Part shown: in pieces, positions 52,326 through 60,355 of the stretch
Numbering within the stretch: position 1 is the stretch's first letter
Layout of the letters: each line of letters starts with the position of its first letter
Assembly: GCA_016936235.1 (NCBI GenBank)
Contig: JAFGPK010000009.1
Coordinates: 1 to 62,151, forward strand
Reading direction: 5' to 3'
DNA length: 62,151 nt
Source of the DNA: Candidatus Fermentibacteraceae bacterium
Lineage (GTDB): Bacteria > Fermentibacterota > Fermentibacteria > Fermentibacterales > JCC-6
Position numbers and translations under genes: made by a program
The notes under the pieces: model-generated
What the model was told of the DNA's origin: nothing
The model's input: the letters and a program-made list of their open reading frames with translations, nothing else
The model's database searches: none

Positions 52326-53257
52326 ATCTTGCCGATCAGATCAAGGAAAATGTCCTCCAGGCTTGATTCCACCACACGGATGTCTTCAAGGGTGATCCCG
52401 TGCTCACGGACCATCGAGAGGACGTCCAGCAGCTGCATCGGCGCATCCAGGCGCAGGTTCACGGTCACCTCCCCCGAGGCCGATTGCTCGATCACACCTC
52501 CGAAGTCGTCCGTCATCCTGCCCCGGAAGTCCTCGCCCACGGGACCGCGCAGCTCGAGGAGATATATCTTGTTCGCGAACTTCTGCCTGAGGCTCGTGAT
52601 GGTCTCGTGTGAAACGATACTGCCTTCCCTGATTATCAGTACCCTGTCGCACACGGACTCGACGAAGGACATGTCGTGGGACGTTATCAGTATGGTCTTG
52701 CCTCTGTCTTTCACCAGCGATCTGAGCATACCTCGGACCGAGGAGGAGGTCTCGACGTCCAGTCCCAGCGTAGGCTCGTCCAGGAGGAGGATCTCAGGAT
52801 CATGGACCAGGGCGCAGGCAAGGGCGGTCTTCTGCTTCATGCCGCTGGAGAATTCCCTTACCTCCTTGTCCCTTACATCATCCAGGCCCAGTTCGGTCAG
52901 CAGCCGGTCTATCCTGGAGGTCACTGATCTCCTGGAGTAACCCTTGATCCCGGCGAAGTATATCAGGTTTTCCTTCGGGGAAAGGTACCAGTAGATGTTC
53001 CTGGCTCCCTCCAGGATGGCTCCCATGTGTCCCACGGCCCTTGTCCTGCTCTTCTGGACATTAACGTCCTTCACCGTAATGGAACCGCTGTCGAAGGTTA
53101 TAAGCCCCAGGATGGACTTGAGAGTCGTGGTCTTTCCGGAGCCGTTGGGACCGAGTATGCCCAGTATCTCGCCCTTCCTGGCCTGGAACGAGATGTTGTC
53201 CACCGCCACCAGGTCTCCGTAGGTCTTCCGCAGACCGTCCACACTGATGATGCTCAA
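52316..53257 (-). CDS. ABC-2 type transporter ATPase
   Basis: A 313-residue ATPase: Walker A GPNGSGKTTTLKS, signature EFSSGMKQKTALACAL, Walker B ILLLDEPTLGLD and switch His ITSHD. A C-terminal extension (residues about 225-313) is typical of drug or antibiotic exporters. TTG 53257 is the start. It forms a two-gene exporter with the permease. Confidence 0.92.
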   Translation of the reverse strand: MSIISVDGLRKTYGDLVAVDNISFQARKGEILGILGPNGSGKTTTLKSILGLITFDSGSITVKDVNVQKSRTRAVGHMGAILEGARNIYWYLSPKENLIYFAGIKGYSRRSVTSRIDRLLTELGLDDVRDKEVREFSSGMKQKTALACALVHDPEILLLDEPTLGLDVETSSSVRGMLRSLVKDRGKTILITSHDMSFVESVCDRVLIIREGSIVSHETITSLRQKFANKIYLLELRGPVGEDFRGRMTDDFGGVIEQSASGEVTVNLRLDAPMQLLDVLSMVREHGITLEDIRVVESSLEDIFLDLIGKIWE

Positions 53258-53386
53258 GGAAGGATCCCCCCCGCAGGTGTTCTTCGTTCAGCCCCGATAA
53301 GGATGGCAGGCGCAGTTGCACCTGCTGCTCCTAATATACGGTGAGTCTCCTTCATTTCAAAAATCCGTCAGGGATCGTCACCCGGG

Positions 53387-53757
53387 TTATCCCGCCGTTA
53401 TCATTCCTTCGAGGACGCCGGTGACGGCTGGTTCCACATCCTCGATCCGGGCGACGGTTCTGATGTCGGCTGTCTTCTCCAGTTCCAGTATGACCTCGTG
53501 GCCCAGGTAATGGCCGCAGTGTTTTCTTCCGCTGACACTGAACCAGGAACCGAAGAAGGGCTTGATATCCTCTCCCTTGCGACCTCCCGCCAGTCGAGGG
53601 ACATGTTGCTGTAATCGTTCACCTGTTTCTCAAGTAGTCCCGGCCATTTCGCCATGTACTCCCCGGCCCAGTCCCTGATACGGGATTCGATATCCTCTTC
53701 TCCGAACATCTCCCAGAACGACAGAAAGTCCGAGAATGTGTCGATCGTCCTATTCAT
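53387..53757 (-). pseudogene. frameshifted small conserved protein
   Basis: ATG 53757 opens a natural reading frame (FSDFLSFWEMFGEEDIESRI to SLDWREVARE) overlapping the acetyltransferase stop by 8 bases. At about 53570-53582, near the minus-strand run AAGGGAGAGG, the sense switches frame: DIKPFFGSWFSVSGRKHCGH, VILELEKTADIRTVARIED, then stop TAA at 53389-53387. Restoring one base gives about 122 residues. The unshifted frame instead runs through an unnatural Ser/Pro-rich tail to 53401. Either recent decay or a sequence error; family unknown. Confidence 0.65.
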
Positions 53758-54193
53758 CCGCGTCCAGTCTCTTTCCCATGCTAACCACATCGTCGACTTT
53801 GTAGCCTATGCTTCTGTAGAACTCTATCACCTGTCGATTGGACGACCTCACCTGAAGGTTGACCTTGGGACAGCCGGCTTCCTTCAGCAGGTGCTCGGCT
53901 CTCTCCATCAGAAGACTGCCGATGCCCCTCCGCATGAGGTCCGGGTGGACCGCCAGATAGTTGATCCATCCCCTGTGACCCTCGTAACCGGCCATCACGG
54001 TGGCCACCACCCGATCTTCCGACACTCCCACCAGGAACATTCCCGGCCCGACCGTCATCTTGCGCCGGATGTCCTTTCCAGGGTCGTTCCACGGCACCAC
54101 CAGACCGCATTCCTCCCACAACCTGATCACGGCTTCCTCATCCCTATGCCGATATGGCCGGATGGATATTCGGTCCATATCTCGGTCCGTCAC
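53750..54193 (-). CDS. ypeA: GNAT acetyltransferase, YpeA-like
   Basis: A 147-residue N-acetyltransferase. VIRLWEECGLVVPWNDPGKD near the start and the acetyl-CoA loop VHPDLMRRGIGSLLM match the YpeA group; MAGYEGHRGWINYLAV and FYRSIGYKVDDVVSMGKRL also agree. Target unknown. ATG 54193 overlaps the tautomerase stop as ATGA. Confidence 0.9.
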   Translation of the reverse strand: MTDRDMDRISIRPYRHRDEEAVIRLWEECGLVVPWNDPGKDIRRKMTVGPGMFLVGVSEDRVVATVMAGYEGHRGWINYLAVHPDLMRRGIGSLLMERAEHLLKEAGCPKVNLQVRSSNRQVIEFYRSIGYKVDDVVSMGKRLDADE

Positions 54194-54384
54194 TTACCGG
54201 ACCTGTCCGCGAGCAGGATGCCTCCCACTGCGACATTCTCGGGCGGGTTCTCCCTTATTATCACCACGAAGGCCTCCCTGTTGAGACCGTAGGCCTCCTG
54301 GACTGCATCGGTGATCTTCTCCACCATTTTCCTCTTCTTATCCATGTCCCCGAGCCGGGGTCCTTCGATCTCGATATTCGGCAT
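54190..54384 (-). CDS. 4-oxalocrotonate tautomerase family protein
   Basis: A 64-residue protein, normal 4-OT length. MPNIEIEGP supplies the catalytic N-terminal Pro after Met removal. KKRKMVEKITDAVQEAYG and FVVIIRENPPENVAVGG fit the family. Substrate unknown. First gene of a coupled three-gene set. Confidence 0.9.
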   Translation of the reverse strand: MPNIEIEGPRLGDMDKKRKMVEKITDAVQEAYGLNREAFVVIIRENPPENVAVGGILLADRSGK

Positions 54385-54590
54385 TCTGATCTCCCTTCAA
54401 CGAACTCGTGAAGCTTAGTCACGAATGAAATCGCTGTCGGCATTATACATGTTTTCTGCCGGCATCAGAAGAATCAGCGGGTGACCGTGATTCGCTGTCG
54501 CTCTCTTCTTCGAATCCATGGATCGTGTATAATTAAAGTATACAATAAAGAGAAATAAAAACTAAGTTAATGAAGGAGATGCAAAAGGTA

Positions 54591-54621
54591 TTGACAACAC
54601 TTTTTTGTTTAATTGTATATT
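54591..54621 (+). promoter_or_regulatory. strong candidate promoter of the lysine-rich peptide gene
   Basis: Perfect TTGACA (54591-54596) and TATATT (54616-54621) 19 bases apart, in the most AT-rich DNA of the region. Spacing is slightly long. Confidence 0.6.
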
Positions 54622-54627
54622 ACTCAT

Positions 54628-54645
54628 GTGCCCAATGGTGGGCGC
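54628..54645 (+). other. 5'-leader hairpin
   Basis: GTGCCCA-ATGG-TGGGCGC forms a 7-bp stem (one G-U) between the promoter and ribosome site; it may protect the transcript or control translation. Confidence 0.5.
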
Positions 54646-54662
54646 AAGAAAGGACGTTTCAA

Positions 54663-54740
54663 ATGGCTGGGAAGAAGATCCCGGAGAAGAAGGCCAAGCC
54701 TGTAAAGACCGAGAAGCCCAAGAAGGCCAAGAAGAAGTAA
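54663..54740 (+). CDS. 25-residue lysine-rich peptide
   Basis: MAGKKIPEKKAKPV opens the frame, which ends KKAKKK. Twelve of 25 residues are Lys and three are Pro, similar in style to histone H1 or nucleoid-protein tails. AAAGGA (54649-54654) is eight bases upstream. A promoter, leader hairpin and strong terminator surround it, so it is a separate transcription unit. Nucleic-acid or ribosome binding is inferred from charge. It is too short for routine gene callers. Confidence 0.7.
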   Translation: MAGKKIPEKKAKPVKTEKPKKAKKK

Positions 54741-54814
54741 GACAGGACTCAATGCAGAATCGGGAACCACTACTGCTGACAGACTGAAACCCCGATATTA
54801 CAGGTGCTGAAGAT

Positions 54815-54856
54815 CAGGGCCGAGAAGGACGAAGTCCCCTCGGCCCTGGTCTTTTT
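54815..54856 (+). terminator. Rho-independent terminator after the lysine-rich peptide gene
   Basis: CAGGGCCGAG (54815-54824) and CTCGGCCCTG (54839-54848) form a perfect 10-bp stem, 14-base loop, then GTC and five T. Confidence 0.85.
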
Positions 54857-54977
54857 CTGCGCGCATGCCTCTGCTGAAGCTTGCAGAACCCTTGGCGTCA
54901 ATGGAACCGCAGTGATTCTCGCGATATATAACCCTTGTGTCGCGCTCTGATCGATGACTCTACTGGAAGGAGCCGGA

Positions 54978-55550
54978 TTGAGACTGAATCTTCTCGCGGA
55001 CGCGGTCCTGCTGGCCGCGGCAATGACCTTTGCAGGATGCAATACCGCCGGACAGATGGCCGCTCTTGGCGTTCCTGCCGATTACGCCAGGTCACCGGTG
55101 CTGGATTCCAGAGCGGTCTGGCGAACCGTGGTGCTGCCCCCTTCATCCGGAGGTTCCAGTGAGATGGAGGCTGACTTCCTGTGCGACTACGCGGGAATGG
55201 CACTCCTTCGAACAGGCATGTTCTCGCTGATCGACAGGTCAGTGGTGGACCAGCTCCTCACGGAGCAGGAGTTCTCCTACTCCGGGGTGGTGGACCCGTC
55301 CACGGCGGTGGAACTCGGCAGGCTGCTGGGAGCGGAAGCGGTAATGACCATCAGGATCGGCTCCGTTACCCATGACGGTTTCTGGGACGACGAGCCTGAT
55401 CAGAGAGACGCCACCGTGCACGTCAAGATAATTTCTGTGCAGACCGCCGAGGTGCTGTACACATCCACCGGGCGGGGAAGCAGCTTCGAGGGAGCGGAAA
55501 GCGCTCTGGAAATGGCCACGGAAGTATCCCTGATAGGTCTCTTCAGATAG
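54978..55550 (+). CDS. CsgG/FlgO-like lipoprotein
   Basis: A 190-residue lipoprotein: lipobox FAGC after a signal peptide starting at TTG 54978, with AAGGAG five bases upstream. FSLIDRSVVDQLLTEQEF and LGRLLGAEAVMTIRIGSV match the CsgG/FlgO/LpoB-type periplasmic fold, in which a lipoprotein oligomerises at the outer membrane. First of three lipoprotein genes. Confidence 0.75.
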   Translation: MRLNLLADAVLLAAAMTFAGCNTAGQMAALGVPADYARSPVLDSRAVWRTVVLPPSSGGSSEMEADFLCDYAGMALLRTGMFSLIDRSVVDQLLTEQEFSYSGVVDPSTAVELGRLLGAEAVMTIRIGSVTHDGFWDDEPDQRDATVHVKIISVQTAEVLYTSTGRGSSFEGAESALEMATEVSLIGLFR

Positions 55551-55563
55551 AACAGGACCCGAT

Positions 55564-56529
55564 ATGAAACTCATTATCAGTACACTCGCTCTGGGCGCAG
55601 CGTTTCTCTCAGCCTGCGGCACCACTGCTTCCAGCTCCGAACGGGTGCCCGAAGCGGATCACGCGATCACTGCGATTGAAGACTCGGATACATCTTCGGA
55701 AGCGGTGGAGCTCGCGCCGGAGTTCGAACCCGTCCGTTTCTCGATACCTGGCGATGTCGCCGAATCATCCTCCGAAGGGCAGATAGACTGGTCCGGCAAC
55801 ACCGTTAGAGCAACCGGAACAGGCGTTGTGGATACGCGGAATACCAACCGGGCCCAGGCCAGGCTCATGGCCGAGAGGGCGGCCGTAGTCGTCGCCCAGC
55901 GGAACCTGCTGGAGGCGGTAAAGGGGGTGAGGGTGGATTCCGAGACCCGTGTGGAGAACTTCATGACTGATTACGATGTGATTTACACCAGGGTCGAGGG
56001 AGTAGTGAGGAACGCCAGACAGCTGGGTCCGGCCGTTTACGACTCGCTGTCCGGAACGGTGGAAGTCGAGCTGGAGATGGATATCCACGGTTCCCAGGGT
56101 CTCTCGGGCGCTATCAGCGAGGCTCTGACCGGACAGGGACCGGTCCCGGTCTCGATGTCCGACCAGACCAGGGATTTCCTGCAGCAGTATTCGGCCCTTG
56201 TCTTCGACGGGAGCCAGGCGGGGCTTCAGCCGTCGATGTATCCCAAGATATACGATGCCGACGGCAACCTCCTCATAGACACCAGTCAGTACGCCTCATA
56301 CCTCGGCGCGGGAGGTCAGACCGCAATGCAGTTCATTTCGGACCTTGACGCGTTACTCTCTCAGCCGGCCTTCTCAGGTTCGCCCCTGGTTGTGAACGTC
56401 CGGCAGATCACGGGTCAGCTGGGCACCGACATCGTGCTGGGCAGGGAGGAATCGGATGCCCTGGGATGGCTCAAGACCGGGCTGCCGTTCCTTATGGGCG
56501 CCGGCAAGTTCCTTCTCAGCGTGATCTAG
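55564..56529 (+). CDS. LPP20/FlgP-like lipoprotein
   Basis: A 321-residue lipoprotein (lipobox LSAC). VRATGTGVVDTRNTNRAQAR and MAERAAVVVAQRNLLEAVKG, then VRVDSETRVENFMTD, match the LPP20 domain shared with FlgP. The C-terminal half is unique to this protein. It starts 13 bases after its neighbour. FlgP-type proteins form rings at the outer membrane. Confidence 0.8.
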   Translation: MKLIISTLALGAAFLSACGTTASSSERVPEADHAITAIEDSDTSSEAVELAPEFEPVRFSIPGDVAESSSEGQIDWSGNTVRATGTGVVDTRNTNRAQARLMAERAAVVVAQRNLLEAVKGVRVDSETRVENFMTDYDVIYTRVEGVVRNARQLGPAVYDSLSGTVEVELEMDIHGSQGLSGAISEALTGQGPVPVSMSDQTRDFLQQYSALVFDGSQAGLQPSMYPKIYDADGNLLIDTSQYASYLGAGGQTAMQFISDLDALLSQPAFSGSPLVVNVRQITGQLGTDIVLGREESDALGWLKTGLPFLMGAGKFLLSVI

Positions 56530-56538
56530 GAGGGGCTG

Positions 56539-57744
56539 ATGAGACCGATGCGGTTGGTAGCCTCAGTGATTCTGCTCTGCGTCTTCGCTTCATGCGGCGG
56601 GCGGACGGTAACTCGCGGAGGCGGATACCCGGACGGGTCCCGGCCCGATCCGGACCGGTACGCTGTGCCTGCAGCCGGCGAGACGGAGATTCTGGCGGAA
56701 GGTGTTTCGGCAGTCTCGGGCACCTCCCTGGACATCGCCCGGGACCATGCCTTGGATGACGCCATAAGGAATGCCGTGGAGCAGGGAGTAGGCGCTTACA
56801 TAGACTCGGAGACACGGGTCAGCAACTTCCAGCTCATCTCCGACGACATCTACTCAAGGTCACACGGGTACGTTTCATCCTACAGCATCATCAGCGAGAG
56901 CCTGGAGGGGGATCTTTACCGCGTATCGATAAGGGCCTGCGTGAAAACCGGGGAAATAGAGGATGACCTGACGGCCATCGGCATTCTGCTGGCGGGCCAG
57001 GGCAGGCCCCGCATAATGGCCTTGATCATCGAAATCTCATCCCCCTCTGATCCGGAGGAGGAGAGTGTCCTCATGGATGCCGCCCTCTTCGAGACGGCGG
57101 TCCTTGACCACTTCCGGCAGAAGGGATTCCCCGTAGTCGACGCGGCTGCCGTCCGGGAGATCCTGGAGGACGACCAGCTCAGGCTCATCCTGCAGGGTGA
57201 TGATGAGACCGCCGCCCTTCTGGGCCTTGAAGCCGGAGCGGAGATAATCGTATCCGGCACCGCACTGCACAATATGGAATCAAGGCTCATCGCCGGATCT
57301 CCCAGGGACGTGCACCGGTACTCGGTCAGCACCAGGGCTGTCAATACTCGTACGGGAAGCCTCATGGCAGGCTCTGCGTTAACGATCGAACTCCCTTTCA
57401 GCGAGAGCCTGGCAAGGTCCAGGGCCGCGGACAGCACGGCCCGTTACCTGGAGTCCGCTATTCTGGAAGGATGGGTCCGCGGTGAGAACACCACTGTTAT
57501 CGTGGCCTCCAACGCTGACTTTAAGATCGTTCAGGACCTCAGGGCCGACATCCTGAACGGAGTAAGGGGAGTAATCGATGTAGTGAGCCGGGACCTGACC
57601 GGATCGAGGGCCACGATGGAGGTGGTCTCTGAGACATCCAGCGCCGAAGTGCTGGATGACCTGGCATCACTGGACACGGGTTTCACCATCACCGGTTTCT
57701 CAGGGAACAGGGTGGAGATAAGGTTCGACGACCATGATCCATGA
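56539..57744 (+). CDS. FlgT-like lipoprotein
   Basis: A 401-residue lipoprotein (lipobox FASC). Residues about 50-150 (ARDHALDDAIRNAVEQGVGA, YIDSETRVSNFQLISDDIYS, GYVSSYSIISES) match the FlgT N-terminal domain; the middle, FPVVDAAAVREILEDDQL and LGLEAGAEIIVSGTA, looks CsgG/TolB-like. AGGAGGGG lies just upstream of ATG 56539. With its two neighbours it gives the same set as Vibrio flgO-flgP-flgT. Confidence 0.75.
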   Translation: MRPMRLVASVILLCVFASCGGRTVTRGGGYPDGSRPDPDRYAVPAAGETEILAEGVSAVSGTSLDIARDHALDDAIRNAVEQGVGAYIDSETRVSNFQLISDDIYSRSHGYVSSYSIISESLEGDLYRVSIRACVKTGEIEDDLTAIGILLAGQGRPRIMALIIEISSPSDPEEESVLMDAALFETAVLDHFRQKGFPVVDAAAVREILEDDQLRLILQGDDETAALLGLEAGAEIIVSGTALHNMESRLIAGSPRDVHRYSVSTRAVNTRTGSLMAGSALTIELPFSESLARSRAADSTARYLESAILEGWVRGENTTVIVASNADFKIVQDLRADILNGVRGVIDVVSRDLTGSRATMEVVSETSSAEVLDDLASLDTGFTITGFSGNRVEIRFDDHDP

Positions 57745-57887
57745 CCTTTTGATTACGGCCCGGTGCGTTAACAATCGGTACTGCTGTTGCTCCATCTGTC
57801 GATACTGCGATGGATATCCCGGGAATCAGAGTTTATATATACATATGATATGACTTTGATGTACGAACTCCGGAGGGGGGATCCATC

Positions 57888-58382
57888 ATGCGGCTGGCTT
57901 TGTTCGCTTTGCTGTCGGCGGTTCTTTTCCTGTCGTCCGTCTGCCCGGCCCAGAAGGCGCAGGGAAATGTCAGGGATATCTACGAGTCCGGGATCAGCCT
58001 CGATCTTGGAGGCGTGGTTTTCGGAGGGGCTTCATTCGATACGTATATCAGCAACAAGCTCAATCTCGAGCTTTCCCTCGGGGTAATATTCGGAGCCGGT
58101 CTGAACTACCACTTCATAGGAGACGATCCGGACACGAGATGGTCACCTTACATCGGGGTTCATGGAGGCCTGATACCGGATCTCGAACTGAATCTTTTCG
58201 GCGACGACAGTGATGAGCCCACAGTAAGACCTAACGTGTACTTACCCGCAGGAGTGCATTACATATCGGGCTCCGGGTTCTCGCTGGCCCTGGAGTTGGG
58301 CTATATGCACGCATTCGAGAACGACGACGCGAATTCCTTCGACATCCCGTGGTTCGGCTGCAAGATAGGTTTCAGGCTATGA
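57888..58382 (+). CDS. small outer-membrane beta-barrel protein
   Basis: A 164-residue protein; signal peptide LALFALLSAVLFLSSVCPAQ. Eight or so amphipathic strands (LELSLGVIFGAGLNYHFIG, SLALELGYMHAFE) end in CKIGFRL. ATG 57888 follows GGAGGGGGG. AT-rich sequence at 57827-57855 precedes it and may contain its promoter. Function unknown. Confidence 0.7.
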   Translation: MRLALFALLSAVLFLSSVCPAQKAQGNVRDIYESGISLDLGGVVFGGASFDTYISNKLNLELSLGVIFGAGLNYHFIGDDPDTRWSPYIGVHGGLIPDLELNLFGDDSDEPTVRPNVYLPAGVHYISGSGFSLALELGYMHAFENDDANSFDIPWFGCKIGFRL

Positions 58383-58464
58383 CCATGAGAAGTATGCGCG
58401 GGAGTTGAATCCGGTCCCTGCTGCGAATTCCGTTTTCCGCCCGGGGATTCCACGGGGTGAGCAT

Positions 58465-58863
58465 CTACGGTTCCGGAACCTCGGGCGCATCAGGGCTGAA
58501 CAGCCATTCCTCCGCTTCTTCAATGGAATCGAATATCTCCACCGTCATTGGGATGTTGTTCAGCAGTACTGCCAGCATTCTCATCATTCCGATCGATGCG
58601 GCCTTCCGGGAGACTACGGCCCACCTTGAGCCCGACATGATGTCGATGAGCTTATGAAAATGGTCCGCCATCTCATGTGCCTGGGGTGTGGTCAGCGGTT
58701 CGCCCACTCCAGTATGGTCGGAGAGAATGTTGAATCCCGGCTCTGTCCTCGGATCGCTTACAGCGCTGTCTATTGCATCGATTATCTCAGCGGTCGACGA
58801 ATCACCCACGATCTCGATTCTTACAAGTCTGCGTTCAGGTTCCACCCACACTCGGATACCCAT
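58465..58863 (-). CDS. STAS/SpoIIAA-like protein
   Basis: A 132-residue protein with a VWVEPERRLVRIEIVGDSST beta start, MADHFHKLIDIMSGSRWAVV core and IEIFDSIEEAEEWL end, as in SpoIIAA-like/STAS proteins of unknown partner. Single gene between convergent and same-strand neighbours. Confidence 0.7.
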   Translation of the reverse strand: MGIRVWVEPERRLVRIEIVGDSSTAEIIDAIDSAVSDPRTEPGFNILSDHTGVGEPLTTPQAHEMADHFHKLIDIMSGSRWAVVSRKAASIGMMRMLAVLLNNIPMTVEIFDSIEEAEEWLFSPDAPEVPEP

Positions 58864-58959
58864 GATCCCCTCCAGGTTTCCCGATTGCGTATTGTCTGCG
58901 CAATTCCACTAGGATACTATCAGAACCCCCATCGATACTCCGCTACCGACATGATGCCA

Positions 58960-59310
58960 TTATTTTTCCGGATTGCCAAGTGTTATCCCGGGAACCCAGC
59001 CCCTGGCACCCGTTTCGTTCTCCACCAGACTCCATCCAGCTATCTCTAGGACCACTGACACCCTCTCACCCCTGCGGGTGTCGAGTTCTGTGGAATCGTA
59101 GCCGCAACGGGCCCTCGCCCTGCCCCCCTCGATCTCCAGGTATTCCTCAGGGGCCCATCCCTTCCTTCCGTCGCCGGTCTCTATCCATACCCACCCCGGG
59201 TATTCGTCGTCCCCATGATCGACAACGACTTCCTCCCCCTCATGAAATCTGACCGGATCCGGGTAGCACGAAATATGACCAGTAAGGACCAGCCGGTTAT
59301 CAGTGCTCAT
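58960..59310 (-). CDS. SH3-like domain protein
   Basis: A 116-residue protein with two SH3-type units: EEVVVDHGDDEYPGWVWIET ending GWAPEEYLEI, and GERVSVVLEIAGWSLVENE ending GWVPGITLG. Cytosolic by composition. ATG 59310 (MSTDNRLVL) is preferred to an earlier frame that overlaps the methyltransferase. Function unknown. Confidence 0.7.
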   Translation of the reverse strand: MSTDNRLVLTGHISCYPDPVRFHEGEEVVVDHGDDEYPGWVWIETGDGRKGWAPEEYLEIEGGRARARCGYDSTELDTRRGERVSVVLEIAGWSLVENETGARGWVPGITLGNPEK

Positions 59311-59317
59311 TATTCCG

Positions 59318-60106
59318 CTACTTTCTTCCCGTCTCAGGGACGGGTGGTTTCCGCGCGACGGTGAGCAGATGGTGAGCCTCTTCATCGTATGGAGCCCCGC
59401 TCAAATCTCCGTAAGCGCATATTTCATCGAAACCCGCACGCCTCATAAGATCTCTCATGCCCTCTTCACTGTAAATTCTCATCCCGTACTCGCAATTACG
59501 CCTCCTGGCGCCTTCGAGGACGATCCATCTGTTGTCGATCCAGCTGAAGTCCTCGTCAACCGTGCTCTCCTCAAGGACCGTAAGGCCACCCTCTTCCCGC
59601 CAGTACCGGCTGCTTCTTGAAGGCATGCTCCGTTGCAGCACCTCCCTGCCCACCACGCCTGTAAGCAGCCTCCCGCCGGGCAGGAGGGAGGTGAGGCAGT
59701 TGCGCAGCACCCGCATGTCGTCACGGGGGTCCCGGAAGTATCCGAAGGAATTATAGAGAATGACAATATGATCGAACGAATCCTGTTCAGCGAAATCCCG
59801 CATGTCCGCCAGTACGAATACCGCATCCAGGCCTTGCGATCTCGCTTTCTCCCCGGCTTCATCGATCAGTTCACGGTTGAGATCGACCCCGGTGACCCTG
59901 AAACCCCTTACGGCGAATTCCAGTGAGTGCCTTCCGAAACCGCACGCAAGGTCGAGAACCGAATCCCCTTCCTTCATGTCAAGCAGCTTCACTACTCTAT
60001 CGACAGCTTTCCCGGAAGACTCTGTCAGTTTCTTGCTCCAGATCAGGCTGCGGTTCTCCCGCCAGTAATTCCGGTCAAGGAACCACTCCTGCTTTTCTTC
60101 AGGCAT
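59318..60106 (-). CDS. SAM-dependent methyltransferase
   Basis: A 262-residue class I methyltransferase: motif I SVLDLACGFGRHSLEFA, then VTGVDLNRELIDEA, FVLADMRDF and ILYNSFGYF. Substrate unknown. ATG 60106 is preceded by CAGGGAGAAA. Confidence 0.88.
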   Translation of the reverse strand: MPEEKQEWFLDRNYWRENRSLIWSKKLTESSGKAVDRVVKLLDMKEGDSVLDLACGFGRHSLEFAVRGFRVTGVDLNRELIDEAGEKARSQGLDAVFVLADMRDFAEQDSFDHIVILYNSFGYFRDPRDDMRVLRNCLTSLLPGGRLLTGVVGREVLQRSMPSRSSRYWREEGGLTVLEESTVDEDFSWIDNRWIVLEGARRRNCEYGMRIYSEEGMRDLMRRAGFDEICAYGDLSGAPYDEEAHHLLTVARKPPVPETGRK

Positions 60107-60201
60107 TTTCTCCCTGTCATGAAGGGATTGAACGGTCCGTTCATCGGAACGAATATTCCATTGCCCTGTGGAATATGCAAATCATCCATCCCTTCGGGCC
60201 A

Positions 60202-60231
60202 TTGACCTTCATGCACGAACTCATGTATTAT
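60202..60231 (+). promoter_or_regulatory. candidate promoter of the UGA-interrupted secreted protein
   Basis: TTGACC (60202-60207), 18 bases, TATTAT (60226-60231). It leaves a leader of about 118 bases. Confidence 0.6.
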
Positions 60232-60257
60232 TATTAAACAGGTAGGAAATTGGTGAC

Positions 60258-60280
60258 CGGCAACCTGAATGCGGTTGCTG
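60258..60280 (+). other. leader hairpin
   Basis: CGGCAACC, 7-base loop, GGTTGCTG: an 8-bp stem with one wobble pair in the long leader. No known riboswitch class recognised. Confidence 0.4.
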
Positions 60281-60355
60281 GAAACGAAGCGGCATATTGC
60301 ATGACCGTAGTATGTATTCACCGTCAGGTGTTCATTTTGGCTGGAAAGGAACTTG

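Noticed and set aside
54978-57744. Calling the three lipoproteins a flagellar operon
   Set aside because: No other flagellar gene is present in the window; only the domain order is similar.
60238-60355. Possible riboswitch in the long leader of the UGA-interrupted gene
   Set aside because: There is one good hairpin but no match to c-di-GMP or other classes I know.
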